Shown here: piece by piece, positions 10,631 to 20,418 of the stretch
How the letters are laid out: every line of letters starts with the position of its first letter
Position numbering within the stretch: position 1 is the stretch's first letter
NCBI RefSeq assembly: GCF_020857975.1
Contig: NZ_JACWUO010000017.1
Span: 1 to 64,000 of the forward strand
Origin: Stenotrophomonas rhizophila
GTDB lineage: Bacteria > Pseudomonadota > Gammaproteobacteria > Xanthomonadales > Xanthomonadaceae
Length of the DNA stretch: 64,000 nucleotides
Direction of reading: 5' to 3'
Made by a program: the position numbers and the translations under genes
The notes under the pieces: generated by a model
Told to the model about the DNA's origin: nothing
What the model saw: the letters and a program-made list of their open reading frames with translations, nothing else
The model's database searches: none

Positions 10631-11359
10631 ATGTCCGATCCCCGTCCCAGCGGCCGCCAGGCCGACCAGCTGCGCGAAGTGCGCATCGAACGCGCCTTCA
10701 CCCGCCATGCCGAAGGGTCGGTGCTGATCAGCTTCGGGCAGACCCGCGTGCTGTGCACCGCCAGCGTGGAAAACCGCGTACCGGGCTTCCTGCGCGGCAA
10801 GGGCGAAGGCTGGGTGACGGCCGAATACGGCATGCTGCCGCGCTCGACCCACACCCGCAACGACCGTGAGGCCGCGCGCGGCAAGCAGGGTGGCCGCACC
10901 CTGGAGATCCAGCGCCTGATCGGCCGCACCCTGCGCGCCTGCGTCGACCGCGGCGCGCTCGGCGAGCGCACCATCACCCTGGACTGCGATGTGCTGCAGG
11001 CCGATGGCGGCACCCGTACCGCGGCCATCACCGGTGCCTACGTGGCGCTGGTGGATGCGGTCAACTTCCTGATCAAGCGCGGCGACATCAAGCGCAACCC
11101 GATCTTCGGCGCGGTCGCAGCGGTGTCGGTCGGCGTCTACCGCGGCACCCCGGTGCTGGACCTGGACTACGCCGAAGACAGCGACTGCGATACCGACATG
11201 AACGTGGTCATGAACGACGGCGGCGGCTTCATCGAGCTGCAGGGCACCGCCGAAGGCCATGCATTCCGCCGCGACGAACTGGACGCCCTGCTGGTCCTGG
11301 CCGAAAAGGGCATCGGCGAACTGTTCGCGGCACAGCAGGCCGCCCTGGCATCGACATGA
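10631..11359 (+). CDS. rph: ribonuclease PH
   Basis: Phosphorolytic 3'-5' exoribonuclease of 242 residues that trims tRNA 3' ends as a hexamer. The conserved stretches [31 protein letters not shown] and [20 protein letters not shown] are all present, so the enzyme looks active. It heads a plus-strand coupled run (VOC protein, rdgB, then hemW) and is divergent from yicC. Confidence 0.97.
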   Translation: MSDPRPSGRQADQLREVRIERAFTRHAEGSVLISFGQTRVLCTASVENRVPGFLRGKGEGWVTAEYGMLPRSTHTRNDREAARGKQGGRTLEIQRLIGRTLRACVDRGALGERTITLDCDVLQADGGTRTAAITGAYVALVDAVNFLIKRGDIKRNPIFGAVAAVSVGVYRGTPVLDLDYAEDSDCDTDMNVVMNDGGGFIELQGTAEGHAFRRDELDALLVLAEKGIGELFAAQQAALAST

Positions 11360-11745
11360 ACCGCCGCATCGCGCTGACCACCCTGGTCGTGGACGACTAC
11401 GACCAGGCGATCGCCTGGTACACCGGCAAGCTCGGCTTCCAGCTGCTCCAGGACATCGACCAGGGCGACAAACGCTGGGTCGTGGTCGGCCCGGGCGACG
11501 ACAGTGCCGCAGCGCTGCTGCTGGCGCGCGCCAGCACCGATGAGCAGCGCAGCCGGATCGGCAACCAGACCGGTGGCCGGGTCGGCTTCTTCCTCAACAC
11601 CGACGATTTCTGGCGCGACCACGCGGCGATGACCGCGCGCGGCGTGGAGTTCCGCGAAACCCCGCGCGAAGAGGCGTACGCCACGGTCGCGGTCTTCGCC
11701 GATCTGTACGGCAACACCTGGGACCTGTTGGAGCCCAAGCAATGA
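11356..11745 (+). CDS. VOC (glyoxalase/bleomycin resistance) family protein
   Basis: Protein of 129 residues with a vicinal oxygen chelate fold: two beta-alpha-beta-beta-beta modules, the first starting [20 protein letters not shown] and the second ending with [14 protein letters not shown]. Such proteins bind a metal ion and act on diverse small molecules or bind drugs. The start overlaps rph by four bases and the stop overlaps rdgB by four bases, so it is translated as part of that unit. The substrate is not known from sequence. Confidence 0.88.
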   Translation: MNRRIALTTLVVDDYDQAIAWYTGKLGFQLLQDIDQGDKRWVVVGPGDDSAAALLLARASTDEQRSRIGNQTGGRVGFFLNTDDFWRDHAAMTARGVEFRETPREEAYATVAVFADLYGNTWDLLEPKQ

Positions 11746-12335
11746 AACTGGTACTGGCCAGCGGCAACGCCGGCAAACTGAAGGAACTGCAGGCCATGCT
11801 GGCCGACCTGCCGCTGCAGATCGTGGCGCAGGGCGAACTGGGCGTGAGCGAGGTCCCGGAAACCGGGCTGACCTTCGTCGAGAACGCGCTGATCAAGGCC
11901 CGCCATGCCTGCCAGAGCACCGGCCTGCCCGCACTGGCCGACGACTCGGGCCTGATCGTGGACGCCCTGGACGGCGCACCGGGCCTGTACAGCGCGCGCT
12001 ATGCCGGCAGCCCGACCAACGATGCGGCCAACAACGCCAAGCTGCTCGAGGCAATGCGCGATGTGCCGGCCGAGCGCCGCACGGCGCGCTTCTTCGCGGT
12101 GATCGTGCTGCTGCGCCACGCCAGCGACCCGCAGCCGCTGATCTGCGAAGGCAGCTGGGAAGGGGTGATCCTGGACGAATTGCGGGGCAGCCATGGTTTC
12201 GGCTACAACCCGCTGTTCCTGGACCCGGCGCGCGGCCTGACCGCCGCGGAGATGCCGCCGGCGCAGAAAAACGTCATCAGCCATCGCGCCCTCGCCCTGC
12301 AGCTGCTCAAGCAGAAGCTGCCTGCCCTGCTCTGA
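11742..12335 (+). CDS. rdgB: XTP/dITP diphosphatase (RdgB/HAM1)
   Basis: House-cleaning nucleotide pyrophosphatase of 197 residues that removes deaminated purine triphosphates and prevents their incorporation into DNA and RNA. The signature [10 protein letters not shown] begins at residue 7, and the conserved blocks [20 protein letters not shown] and [13 protein letters not shown] follow. The start overlaps the VOC gene by four bases, and hemW follows about 60 bases downstream. Confidence 0.96.
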   Translation: MKLVLASGNAGKLKELQAMLADLPLQIVAQGELGVSEVPETGLTFVENALIKARHACQSTGLPALADDSGLIVDALDGAPGLYSARYAGSPTNDAANNAKLLEAMRDVPAERRTARFFAVIVLLRHASDPQPLICEGSWEGVILDELRGSHGFGYNPLFLDPARGLTAAEMPPAQKNVISHRALALQLLKQKLPALL

Positions 12336-12393
12336 TGCCTGCCCGGATGATCCCTGGACAGCCGGCCAGCGGCCGGCCCCACCCTTGAATGCC

Positions 12394-13617
12394 ATGGCCC
12401 AGCCACACGATCACTGCCACCACCTGCCCGGCGAACACTGCGCCGGCGACCACGACCACGCACCGCCGCTGGTGCCGCCGCCGTTAGCGCTGTACGTGCA
12501 CCTGCCGTGGTGCGTGCGCAAATGCCCGTACTGCGATTTCAACTCGCATGCGGCCAAGGGCGAACTGCCGTTCGAGGCCTACATCGATGCCCTGATCCGC
12601 GACCTGGACCAGGACTTGCCGCTGGTCTGGGGCCGGGTGGTGAGCAGCGTGTTCTTCGGCGGCGGTACCCCCAGCCTGTTCCCGCCCGAGGCGATCGACC
12701 GCTTCCTGCAGGCGGCCTCGGCGCGGCTGCGTTTTGCGCCCAACCTGGAAGTGACCCTGGAGACCAACCCGGGCACCGCCGAGCACGGCCGTTTCGACCG
12801 CTACCGCGCGGCCGGGGTGAACCGGATCAGCTTCGGCATCCAGACCTTCAACGACCAGGCGCTGCAGCGCCTGGGCCGCATCCATGACAGCAACGAGGCC
12901 GAGCGTGCGGTCAAGCTGGCCCAGGACGCCGGCTACGACAATTTCAACATCGACCTGATGTACGCCTTGCCGCAGCAGACCCTGGCCGAGGCCGAGCACG
13001 ACCTGGAACGCGCCTTCGCGCTGCAGCCCACGCACATGTCGCACTACCAGCTCACCCTGGAGCCGAACACCGTGTTCTTCGCGCGGCCGCCGCAGGGCAT
13101 CCCCGACGAGGATTCGGCCTGGGACATCCAGGAGTACTGCCAGCGCCTGCTTGCCGACGCCGGCTACGCGCAGTACGAAGTCAGCGCCTACGCCAGGCCG
13201 GGCCGGCAGAGCCAGCACAACCTCAATTACTGGCGCTTCGGCGATTACCTGGGCATCGGCGCCGGCGCGCACGGCAAGATCAGCAGCGGTGCCGATCAGC
13301 ACGTGCTGCGCCGCTGGAAGCACAAGCACCCGCAGACCTTCATGGACCATGCCGGCACGGCCGCGGGCATCGGCGGCGATGAGGTGATCGGTGCGGACCG
13401 GCTGCCGTTCGAGTACATGCTCAACCTGCTGCGCCTGCATGAGGGTTTCGGCCTGAAGGATTTCACTTCGCGCACCGGGCTGGACCCGGCGCGGATCGCG
13501 GTGCCGCTGCAGGCCGCGCTCGCCCGCGGCTGGCTGACCCGCGACGGCGACCACTTCCAGCCCACCGAGCTGGGCCGGCGCTTCACCAACGACGTGGTCG
13601 AGCTTTTCCTTCCTTAA
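12394..13617 (+). CDS. hemW: HemW-like radical SAM protein (heme chaperone)
   Basis: Radical SAM protein of 407 residues related to oxygen-independent coproporphyrinogen III oxidase. HemW proteins bind heme and a [4Fe-4S] cluster and deliver heme to respiratory enzymes. The cluster motif CVRKCPYC is at residues 40-47 and GGGTPSLFPP follows. It lacks the extra N-terminal motif of true HemN. Unusually, the first 22 residues contain seven His and two Cys, followed by a proline-rich linker. An in-frame TTG lies three codons upstream, but ATG 12394 is preferred. A small palindrome (12362-12378) lies just before it. Confidence 0.9.
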   Translation: MAQPHDHCHHLPGEHCAGDHDHAPPLVPPPLALYVHLPWCVRKCPYCDFNSHAAKGELPFEAYIDALIRDLDQDLPLVWGRVVSSVFFGGGTPSLFPPEAIDRFLQAASARLRFAPNLEVTLETNPGTAEHGRFDRYRAAGVNRISFGIQTFNDQALQRLGRIHDSNEAERAVKLAQDAGYDNFNIDLMYALPQQTLAEAEHDLERAFALQPTHMSHYQLTLEPNTVFFARPPQGIPDEDSAWDIQEYCQRLLADAGYAQYEVSAYARPGRQSQHNLNYWRFGDYLGIGAGAHGKISSGADQHVLRRWKHKHPQTFMDHAGTAAGIGGDEVIGADRLPFEYMLNLLRLHEGFGLKDFTSRTGLDPARIAVPLQAALARGWLTRDGDHFQPTELGRRFTNDVVELFLP

Positions 13618-13711
13618 GGCAGGACAAGCCCCTGCCAGGACATCCCTTCTGGCGGGAACAGGGCGAAAACGTTAGATTCCCTGTTCCAAGGGGAGCCGGA
13701 ACCACTCACGG

Positions 13712-16171
13712 ATGTCTGCGTCCGCACCGTCATCGTCCCAGCCCGACCCGGCCCGGTTCGCCAACGTCGCCGCCCCGCCACGCGTGCGCCGGCTGCTGGC
13801 CGCCCTGCATGCGCTGGCCGTGCAGACCCTGAGCAACCCGCTCAAGCTGACCATCGTCGAACTGGAACGCGAGCTGTTCCGCGACGCCGAGCGCGCGCGC
13901 AACAGCCAGATCCAGGCCGACATCTACGCCCAGACCCGGCGCCTGCACGAGGTGAACGCACAGTTCGCCCCGCGCTTCCTGGACGCCCTGGCCGACGCCC
14001 TGGCCGGCCTGCGCGAGCCGCGCGAGCGCCACCTGCCCGCCGCGGCCGCCACCCCGATGTCGGCCAGCACCCTGACCCTGGTCACCGATACCGATATCGA
14101 CCGCGACATCGTGCTGGTGGAGATCGTCCGCCGCGAGGCGCAGCGTTCGGCCAGCGCCCTGCAGCTGCTGGGCCAGCGCTTTGCGGTGCTGGCCGCCGGC
14201 CCGGAGTTCGAAGCCGAAGACCTGCCGTTCGGCCCGCATGTGCTGTGCCGGATCCTGCGCGAGCTCGGCGAACAGTTCGCGCTCGGGCTGGAAACCCAGC
14301 TGGCGCTGTACCGCGTGTTCGACCGCCAGTTGATCGAACGCCTGGGCGAGCTGCTGGAACGCGCCAATATCCTGCTGGCCCATGAAGGCGTGCTGCCCGG
14401 GCTGGTGTATACGCCCTACCTGGCCCGTTCGGCGACCACCCGCCGGATCGTCACCGGCAACGAACGCGGCAGCGCCGGCAACCCGCCCCGCGAAGGCGGC
14501 GCGCCGCGCCCGCTGACCGGCTGGAGCGGCTCGGGTGGCGGCAGCGGCTGGGCAGCGATGACCAGCGAGGCGATCGCCAGCCTGCCGGCCTCGCTGCAGG
14601 CCGCCCTCTCCAATCCCGTCCAGGCGGCGCCGGGCAACGGCACGGCGCCGGACCTGGCCGCCCCGGCGATGTCGGCCCTGCACCAGCTGCTCGGTGCCGC
14701 ACGCCAGGCCCATGCCGCTGCCCACGGCAGTGCAGTGGCCGACACGGCGGCGGACGCGCCGACCGGTCCTGCCGGGCAGGCGGCGGCCGCGTCGGCCAGC
14801 GTGCCGGCGCAGGGCGGCGAGGGCAGCACCGCGGCCGCCCCGGCAGCGGTGCCGGTGGCCAATGAAGCCGTGCACGCCACCCTGGCCAGGCTGCAGGCGC
14901 AGACCGCCGCGATCGGCGGGGCGCGGCGCAGCATGGCCGACCTGCACAACGCCCTGCTCGCGCAGATGCGCGCCGACCACGGCCCGCAGGCCGCCCTGAC
15001 GGTCAAGGACAACGACACCTTCGACCTGCTGGACATGCTGTACGGGCAGATCCAGCACGAAGTGCGCCCCAACGCGGTGGCCGCCGACCTGCTGACCCGG
15101 CTGCAGGTGCCGGTGGCGCGCGCGGCGCTGTCCGACCCGGCGTTCTTCGTGCGCGACCAGCATCCGGCACGCGAACTGCTCAATGCCGTGGCCGAAGCCG
15201 GCGCCAACTGGCTGGGCGAGGAAGACATCGACCCGCAGCTGGTGCACAAGCTGGGCCGGGCCGTGGACCAGGTGGTCAGCGACTACCAGGACGATGCGGC
15301 GGTGTTCGAGACCGCCAACGAAGACATCCAGCAGCACTTCCGCGCGCTGGCGCACAAGGCCGAGCTGGCCGAGCGCCGCCACGTCGAAGCCGCGCGCGGC
15401 AAGGAACGCCTGGAAACGGCCAAACAGCAGGCCGCGACCAGCATCGAACAACTGTGCGTGCAGGCCGAACCGCCGCGCTTTGTGCAATCACTGCTCAAAC
15501 AGGCCTGGTCGGACGTACTGACCCTGACCCTGCTGCGCAGTGGCGAAGGCTCCGAACAATGGCAGCAGCGCCAGCAGGAAACCGCGCGCATCGCCGAGGT
15601 CACCTGCCTGCCGCCCGGCTCGGCACCGAGCGATACCGAGCTCGGTGGGCAGGTCGAAACCGCGCTGCTGCAGGTCGGTTACCACCAGGACGAAGCCGCC
15701 GCGATCGCGCGCCGGCTGTCCACGCCCGGTGGCGAGGACGACAGCAGCTCGCGCACCGAACTGACCGCGCGCATCCGCGCCCGCACCCGGCTGGGCGAAC
15801 AGGCCGAAGGCAGCGAGGCGCACAAGGCCACGCCGCTGGCGCGCAGCCCGGCCGAGGAAGACCGCTACCGCCAGCTGCGCACGCTGCCGTTCGGCACCTG
15901 GTTCGAGTTCACCACCAACCAGCAGGGCGACCTGCGCCGCCAGCGCCTGTCCTGGTACAGCCTGCTCACCGACAACGCGCTGTTCGTCAACCCGCGCGGG
16001 CAGAAGGTCGGCGAGCATTCGCTGGACGCACTGGCGCGGCTGATGGCCAGCGGCCAGGTACGCATCGTCAGCGAAGACAAGAGCCGGCTGATCGACCGTG
16101 CCTGGCAGGCCACCCTGCGCACCCTGCGTTCGCTGGCCGGCAACAGCCCCGCCGTGGAGAGCGCGCAATGA
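13712..16171 (+). CDS. DUF1631 family protein
   Basis: Large cytosolic protein of 819 residues matching the DUF1631 family, whose members have no settled function and are often mis-called thymidine phosphorylase. It is mostly helical, with an Ala/Pro/Gly-rich, probably disordered stretch at about residues 245-395. A more globular C-terminal segment near 710-790 starts LRTLPFGTWFEF. Its stop overlaps the start of the PilZ gene (ATGA). The coupling suggests a link with cyclic di-GMP signalling, which is inference. Confidence 0.82.
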   Translation: MSASAPSSSQPDPARFANVAAPPRVRRLLAALHALAVQTLSNPLKLTIVELERELFRDAERARNSQIQADIYAQTRRLHEVNAQFAPRFLDALADALAGLREPRERHLPAAAATPMSASTLTLVTDTDIDRDIVLVEIVRREAQRSASALQLLGQRFAVLAAGPEFEAEDLPFGPHVLCRILRELGEQFALGLETQLALYRVFDRQLIERLGELLERANILLAHEGVLPGLVYTPYLARSATTRRIVTGNERGSAGNPPREGGAPRPLTGWSGSGGGSGWAAMTSEAIASLPASLQAALSNPVQAAPGNGTAPDLAAPAMSALHQLLGAARQAHAAAHGSAVADTAADAPTGPAGQAAAASASVPAQGGEGSTAAAPAAVPVANEAVHATLARLQAQTAAIGGARRSMADLHNALLAQMRADHGPQAALTVKDNDTFDLLDMLYGQIQHEVRPNAVAADLLTRLQVPVARAALSDPAFFVRDQHPARELLNAVAEAGANWLGEEDIDPQLVHKLGRAVDQVVSDYQDDAAVFETANEDIQQHFRALAHKAELAERRHVEAARGKERLETAKQQAATSIEQLCVQAEPPRFVQSLLKQAWSDVLTLTLLRSGEGSEQWQQRQQETARIAEVTCLPPGSAPSDTELGGQVETALLQVGYHQDEAAAIARRLSTPGGEDDSSSRTELTARIRARTRLGEQAEGSEAHKATPLARSPAEEDRYRQLRTLPFGTWFEFTTNQQGDLRRQRLSWYSLLTDNALFVNPRGQKVGEHSLDALARLMASGQVRIVSEDKSRLIDRAWQATLRTLRSLAGNSPAVESAQ

Positions 16172-16521
16172 GTACCGAGACCGATACCCGCCGCGCGCCG
16201 CGCCGCCAGGTCGCCGACCTGGTGCCGGTCACCGACATGATGGCCGAGGCCGTGATCGGCCGGCTCGGCAACGTGTCCGAAACCGGCATGCTGATGCTGG
16301 CTTCGGTACCGCTGCAGGAAGACGCGCTGTACCAGTTGCAGTTCGCCATTCCCGGCCCGCATGGCCAGCCGCTGGCGCTGGACGTGGGCGCCCACCTGCT
16401 GTGGTGCGAGCAGACCCACGCCCCCGGCCAGGCCTGGGTGGGGTTCCGCTTCCTGACCCTGGGCCGGGAGCATCGCGAACAGCTGCGCGCGTGGATCGCA
16501 CAGGAAACTTCGGCGGCCTGA
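16168..16521 (+). CDS. PilZ domain protein
   Basis: Single-domain protein of 117 residues. PilZ domains bind cyclic di-GMP through an RxxxR motif and a D/NxSxxG motif. Here R9 and R13 fit the first, and NVSETG at residues 35-40 fits the second, so binding is plausible. The start codon overlaps the stop of the DUF1631 gene by four bases. Partner and output are unknown. In xanthomonads such proteins influence motility, biofilm and surface polysaccharide. Confidence 0.85.
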   Translation: MSTETDTRRAPRRQVADLVPVTDMMAEAVIGRLGNVSETGMLMLASVPLQEDALYQLQFAIPGPHGQPLALDVGAHLLWCEQTHAPGQAWVGFRFLTLGREHREQLRAWIAQETSAA

Positions 16522-16603
16522 GTGCCGGTTCCGGCACAGCGCGGCCGGCGCGATTGCGGCAGAATCAAGGGCTGCACTCCGCATTGTCCAACGAGCCCCC
16601 GCG

Positions 16604-17932
16604 ATGAACCAGCCAGACCTCGCCGCCCTGTATTCCCATCACATCGCCGTGCTGTGCCAGCGCGCCGATGAGGCCCTGGCGCGCGGCGGCTTTGACCACC
16701 TGGTGATTCCCAGCGGCACCGCGCACTACCAGGCCTTCGACGACCGCGATTACCCGTATGCGGTCAACCCGAACTTCAAGGCCTGGCTGCCGCTGACCAA
16801 GCTGCCCAACAGCTGGCTGGTCTACACCCCCGGCCAGCGGCCGATGGTGCTGTTCCACCAGCCGTTCGACTACTGGCACGTGGTACCCGATGCGCCCAAC
16901 GGCTGGTGGGTGGAGCATGTCGACATCGAGATCATCCGCACGCCGGACGACGCCCTGGCCCTGCTGCCCAAGGCGGCGGCGCGCTGCGCGATCCTCGGCG
17001 AGCCGCAGAGCGCGCTCGGTGCGTTCGTGCCCAACAACCCGGCGCCGGTGATCGATTACCTGGATTGGCAGCGCGGCTGCAAGACGCCCTACGAGATCGC
17101 GCTGATGCGCCAGGCCCAGCGCCTGGGCGTGCGCGGCCACCGCGCCGCCGAGGCGGCGTTCCGCGCCGGCGCCAGCGAATTCCAGATCCACATGGCCTAC
17201 TGCAGTGCGGTCGGCCAGGATGCCAATGAACTGCCCTACGGCAACATCATCGGCCTCAACGAACATGCCGCGGTGCTGCACTACACCGACCTGGACCGCA
17301 GCGCGCCGAGTCCGCTGCGCAGCTTCCTGATCGATGCCGGTGCCAGCGCGCACGGCTACGCCAGCGACATCACCCGCACCTATGCGGCCAGCGGCCACGA
17401 TGAATTCCAGGCGATGATCGATGCGGTCGACGCCGCCCAGCAGCAGATGGCCGCCGGCGTGCGTGCCGGGGTCGACTACAAGCAGCTGCACGTGGATGCG
17501 CACCTGGCGTTGATGGGCATCCTGAAGGACTTCGGCGTGCTCAAGGTCTCGCCGGAAGCGGCGCTGGCCACCGGCGTCAGCGCGGCGTTCTTCCCGCATG
17601 GCCTGGGCCATCTGATCGGCCTGCAGGTGCACGACGTGGCCGGCTTCGCCGCCAGCGACCGCGGCGGCCGCATCGAGCGCCCGCAGGGCCACGCCTACCT
17701 GCGCCTGACCCGCGTGCTGGAGCCGGGCATGGTGGTCACCATCGAACCGGGCGTGTACTTCATCGACATGCTGCTGGACGAAGTGAAGCAGGCCGGCAAC
17801 GGCGCCAGCATCGACTGGAACCGGGTCGATTTCTTCCGCCCGTATGGCGGCATCCGCATCGAGGACGAGGTGCTGTGCACCGATGGCGATGCCGACAACC
17901 TGACCCGTCCGGTGTTCGCGTCGGCCAACTGA
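16604..17932 (+). CDS. pepQ: Xaa-Pro dipeptidase
   Basis: Cytosolic metallopeptidase of 442 residues that splits X-Pro dipeptides. The creatinase-like N-terminal domain is followed by a pita-bread catalytic domain. The five metal ligands are visible in LIDAGAS, SDITRTY, HGLGH, TIEPGVY and RIEDEV. The length matches PepQ. It is a single plus-strand gene, convergent with pepP, with REPs between them. Confidence 0.95.
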   Translation: MNQPDLAALYSHHIAVLCQRADEALARGGFDHLVIPSGTAHYQAFDDRDYPYAVNPNFKAWLPLTKLPNSWLVYTPGQRPMVLFHQPFDYWHVVPDAPNGWWVEHVDIEIIRTPDDALALLPKAAARCAILGEPQSALGAFVPNNPAPVIDYLDWQRGCKTPYEIALMRQAQRLGVRGHRAAEAAFRAGASEFQIHMAYCSAVGQDANELPYGNIIGLNEHAAVLHYTDLDRSAPSPLRSFLIDAGASAHGYASDITRTYAASGHDEFQAMIDAVDAAQQQMAAGVRAGVDYKQLHVDAHLALMGILKDFGVLKVSPEAALATGVSAAFFPHGLGHLIGLQVHDVAGFAASDRGGRIERPQGHAYLRLTRVLEPGMVVTIEPGVYFIDMLLDEVKQAGNGASIDWNRVDFFRPYGGIRIEDEVLCTDGDADNLTRPVFASAN

Positions 17933-17943
17933 GGGGAAATGCG

Positions 17944-18061
17944 GGTACTGACCTACGGTCGGTATCTACCCGACATTCCTGACATCGCGGTAGTGCCGGC
18001 CGCTGGCCGGCTCCGCACGATGCCTGGATTCCATGGGGAGCCGGCCAGCGGCCGGCACTAC
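17944..18061. repeat. GTAG-type REPs, including a facing pair with 24-bp arms
   Basis: A first palindrome, GTACTGACC/GGTCGGTATCTAC, lies near 17945-17969. It is followed by two REPs facing each other at 17990-18013 and 18038-18061. Their arms are perfectly complementary over 24 bp, from GTAGTGCCGGCC to GGCCGGCACTAC. The block sits between the convergent genes pepQ and pepP and could end both transcripts. Confidence 0.85.
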
Positions 18062-18114
18062 CGGTGTGATGCACCGCGCAGCCACCCGTGGGGTGGCCCT
18101 GCCATCGCAGCGGA

Positions 18115-19446
18115 TCAGCGCGTCGCCATTTCCGCTTCGATCTCATCGGCGCTGCGCGCCAATGCGGCGGTCAATACCCGGTGGCCGTCCTCGGTAACCA
18201 GCACGTCGTCTTCGGTGCGGATGCCGATGCCACGCCAGCGTGGTTCCACGCTGCGGTCGTCCGGCGACACGTACAGGCCCGGCTCGATGGTGAACACCAT
18301 GCCCGGCTCCAGCATCCGCGACTCGCCGGCCAGGCGGTAGTCGCCCACATCGTGCACGTCCAGGCCCAGCCAATGCCCGGTCTTGTGGCGGTAGAACCGT
18401 TGGTAGTGGCCCTCGGCGATGTTCTCCTCCAGGTTGCCCTTGAGCAGGCCCAGGCGCAGCAGGCCCTCGGTCAGCGTTTCCACTGCGGCCAGGTGGCCGG
18501 CTTCATAGGCGTTGCCCGGCCGCGCCTGGGCCAGCGCCGCCGCCTGCGCCGCGCCGACCAAGTCGTGCAGCGCGCGCTGCTCGGCGCTGAAACGGCCGTT
18601 GACCGGGAAGGTCCGGGTGATGTCGCTGGCATAGCCGCGGTATTCGGCGCCGGCATCGATCAACACCAGCTCGCCATCGCGCGAACGCGCGGCGTTGTCG
18701 CGGTAGTGCAGGATGCAGCCGTTGGCGCCGGCGCCGACGATGCTGCTGTAGGCCGCGCAGGCGTCGTTGGCGCGGAACTGGCGTTCCAGGTCGGCCTGCA
18801 GTTCGTATTCGCAGATGCCCGGCCGGGCAACCTGCATGGCCACCCGGTGCGCCTGCACGCTGATGTCGGCGGCGCGCTGCATCAGCGCGATTTCCGCCGG
18901 CGACTTGAACAGCCGCTGCTCGTGCAGCAGGTGGCCCAGCTCGAGGAACTCATGCGGCGGCTGCGCGCCATGGCGCACCTGCGAACGAACCCGGTTGACC
19001 CAGCCGATCAGCTTGAGGTCGAACTCGGCATCGCGGCCGAAGTGGTAGTACACCCGCGAGCGGCCTTCCAGCAGCCCGGGCAGGATGTCGTCCAGATCGT
19101 CGATCGGGTACGCATCGTCCATGCCGTACTGCGACACCGCCCCCTCCTGGCCGGCGCGCGCGCCATCCCAGGCTTCGCGCTCGGCATCGCGCTCGCGGCA
19201 GAACAGGATCACCTCGCCATGGCGGCGGCCGGGAATCAGCACCAGCACCGCATCCGGCTCCGGGAAGCCGCACAGGTACCAGAAATCCGAATCCTGCCGG
19301 AACGGGTAGTGGGTATCCAGGCTGCGCACCCGCTCGGCGGCGGCCGGCAGCACCAGGATTGCATCGTCGCCGGCCATTTCCATCAACTGCTGGCGGCGAC
19401 GGGTGTATTCGGCGGCGGAAATGCCGGTCAGCTGCCGGATATCCAT
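18115..19446 (-). CDS. pepP: Xaa-Pro aminopeptidase
   Basis: Metallopeptidase of 443 residues that releases the N-terminal residue from peptides with proline second. The N-terminal domain contains HYPFRQDSDFWYLCGFPEPD, typical of aminopeptidase P. Metal ligands are in LIDAGAEY, SDITRTF, HKTGHWLGLDVHD, TIEPGLY and RTEDDVLV. Two bases separate its start from the UPF0149 gene stop, a pairing seen widely in gammaproteobacteria. Confidence 0.96.
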   Translation of the reverse strand: MDIRQLTGISAAEYTRRRQQLMEMAGDDAILVLPAAAERVRSLDTHYPFRQDSDFWYLCGFPEPDAVLVLIPGRRHGEVILFCRERDAEREAWDGARAGQEGAVSQYGMDDAYPIDDLDDILPGLLEGRSRVYYHFGRDAEFDLKLIGWVNRVRSQVRHGAQPPHEFLELGHLLHEQRLFKSPAEIALMQRAADISVQAHRVAMQVARPGICEYELQADLERQFRANDACAAYSSIVGAGANGCILHYRDNAARSRDGELVLIDAGAEYRGYASDITRTFPVNGRFSAEQRALHDLVGAAQAAALAQARPGNAYEAGHLAAVETLTEGLLRLGLLKGNLEENIAEGHYQRFYRHKTGHWLGLDVHDVGDYRLAGESRMLEPGMVFTIEPGLYVSPDDRSVEPRWRGIGIRTEDDVLVTEDGHRVLTAALARSADEIEAEMATR

Positions 19447-19448
19447 GC

Positions 19449-19997
19449 TCAGTTCAGACGCTGCCGGTGGCGCGCGGCCATCACGCAGTCGCCGTGCAGC
19501 AGCAGCACCGCCACCCGGATGAACTCCTCGATCTCGGCCAGGGCGTCTTCGTCGTCGTCATTGCCGCTTTCGAAGTCTTCGCTGGAGGCCTGGGCCAGCT
19601 TGGCCATATCGGTCAGGGCTTCCTCGCCCTCTTCGGACAGCGGCGGACGCTGGCTGCCCGCGCCCAGCCCGAAACCGCCCAGGAACGCGCGCGCCCAGGT
19701 GAACAGCGCATCGGCCTGCACGGCGGTGTCGCTGGCGTCACTGAGCAGCAGCTCGAAGGCGAAATCGCGGTCTTCCAACTGGGCCACGCTGGCGCTGAGC
19801 AGGCGGGCCAGCGCATCGCCCTCGGCCGGTACCGGCAGGCTGTCGTCGGCCAGCACCCGCGCCGGCCATTCACGCACCGGCGCACCGCCGGCGGACAGCC
19901 AGCCGCACAGGCCGCCATGCAGCTCGGCCGCATTGGCGCCCAGGCCCAAGGCCTGGCTGGCCTGGTTTACGTCATCGACACTCGGAAGTTCGGTCAT
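19449..19997 (-). CDS. UPF0149 (YgfB/YecA-like) family protein
   Basis: Acidic protein of 182 residues matching UPF0149, with the conserved blocks ELHGGLCGWL and FLGGFGLG and a C-terminal EIEEFIRVAVLLL helix. The family has an all-helical fold; the YgfB member in Pseudomonas is linked to regulation, but the role here is unknown. It precedes pepP in one transcription unit and is divergent from the small coiled-coil gene and zapA. Confidence 0.88.
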   Translation of the reverse strand: MTELPSVDDVNQASQALGLGANAAELHGGLCGWLSAGGAPVREWPARVLADDSLPVPAEGDALARLLSASVAQLEDRDFAFELLLSDASDTAVQADALFTWARAFLGGFGLGAGSQRPPLSEEGEEALTDMAKLAQASSEDFESGNDDDEDALAEIEEFIRVAVLLLHGDCVMAARHRQRLN

Positions 19998-20196
19998 CTT
20001 GGGGCTCGATCAGAAAAAGGTGTCACCGCAGCCGATCACTACGGTTGGCGAGCTTCACAGTGTAGCAATCCGCCCATGCGCTCCGGGCCGCCATCGCCCC
20101 GGCCGGGGGCGCCAGCCGGGCCGGGCGCGCCGCCGCGGCGCGTGCCTTCATTAATTCACTTGACCGCCTCCACCGCCCTTGCCTATCGTGCCGGAC

Positions 20197-20418
20197 ATGG
20201 AACCCTCCGACGCCATCGCCCAACTGCAGGCCTTCGCCGCCCGGGTGGAGGCATTGCTGGAACGCAACCAGCGCCTGGCCGAGGAAAACCGCAGCCTGCG
20301 CCACCAGCAGGAACAACTGGTGGCCGAACGCTCGCAGCTGCTGGCCAAGAACGAACAGGCCCGCTCCCGGGTCGAAGCGATGATCACCCGCCTCAAGTCC
20401 CTGGAGCAGCACACATGA
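20197..20418 (+). CDS. small coiled-coil protein (TIGR02449 family)
   Basis: Protein of 73 residues that is nearly one continuous coiled coil rich in Glu, Gln, Leu and Arg (LLERNQRLAEENRSLRHQQE). It matches the small family found just upstream of zapA in gammaproteobacteria and resembles ZapB in size and build, so a role in division is possible but unproven. ATG 20197 is preferred over an in-frame TTG six codons earlier. Its stop overlaps the zapA start by four bases. Confidence 0.82.
   Translation: MEPSDAIAQLQAFAARVEALLERNQRLAEENRSLRHQQEQLVAERSQLLAKNEQARSRVEAMITRLKSLEQHT

Noticed and set aside
10505..11260. Upstream extension of the yicC frame to 538 codons
   Set aside because: The extra 250 codons are antisense to rph and have no YicC character. 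MIRSMTAYAGG at 10504 is the family start.
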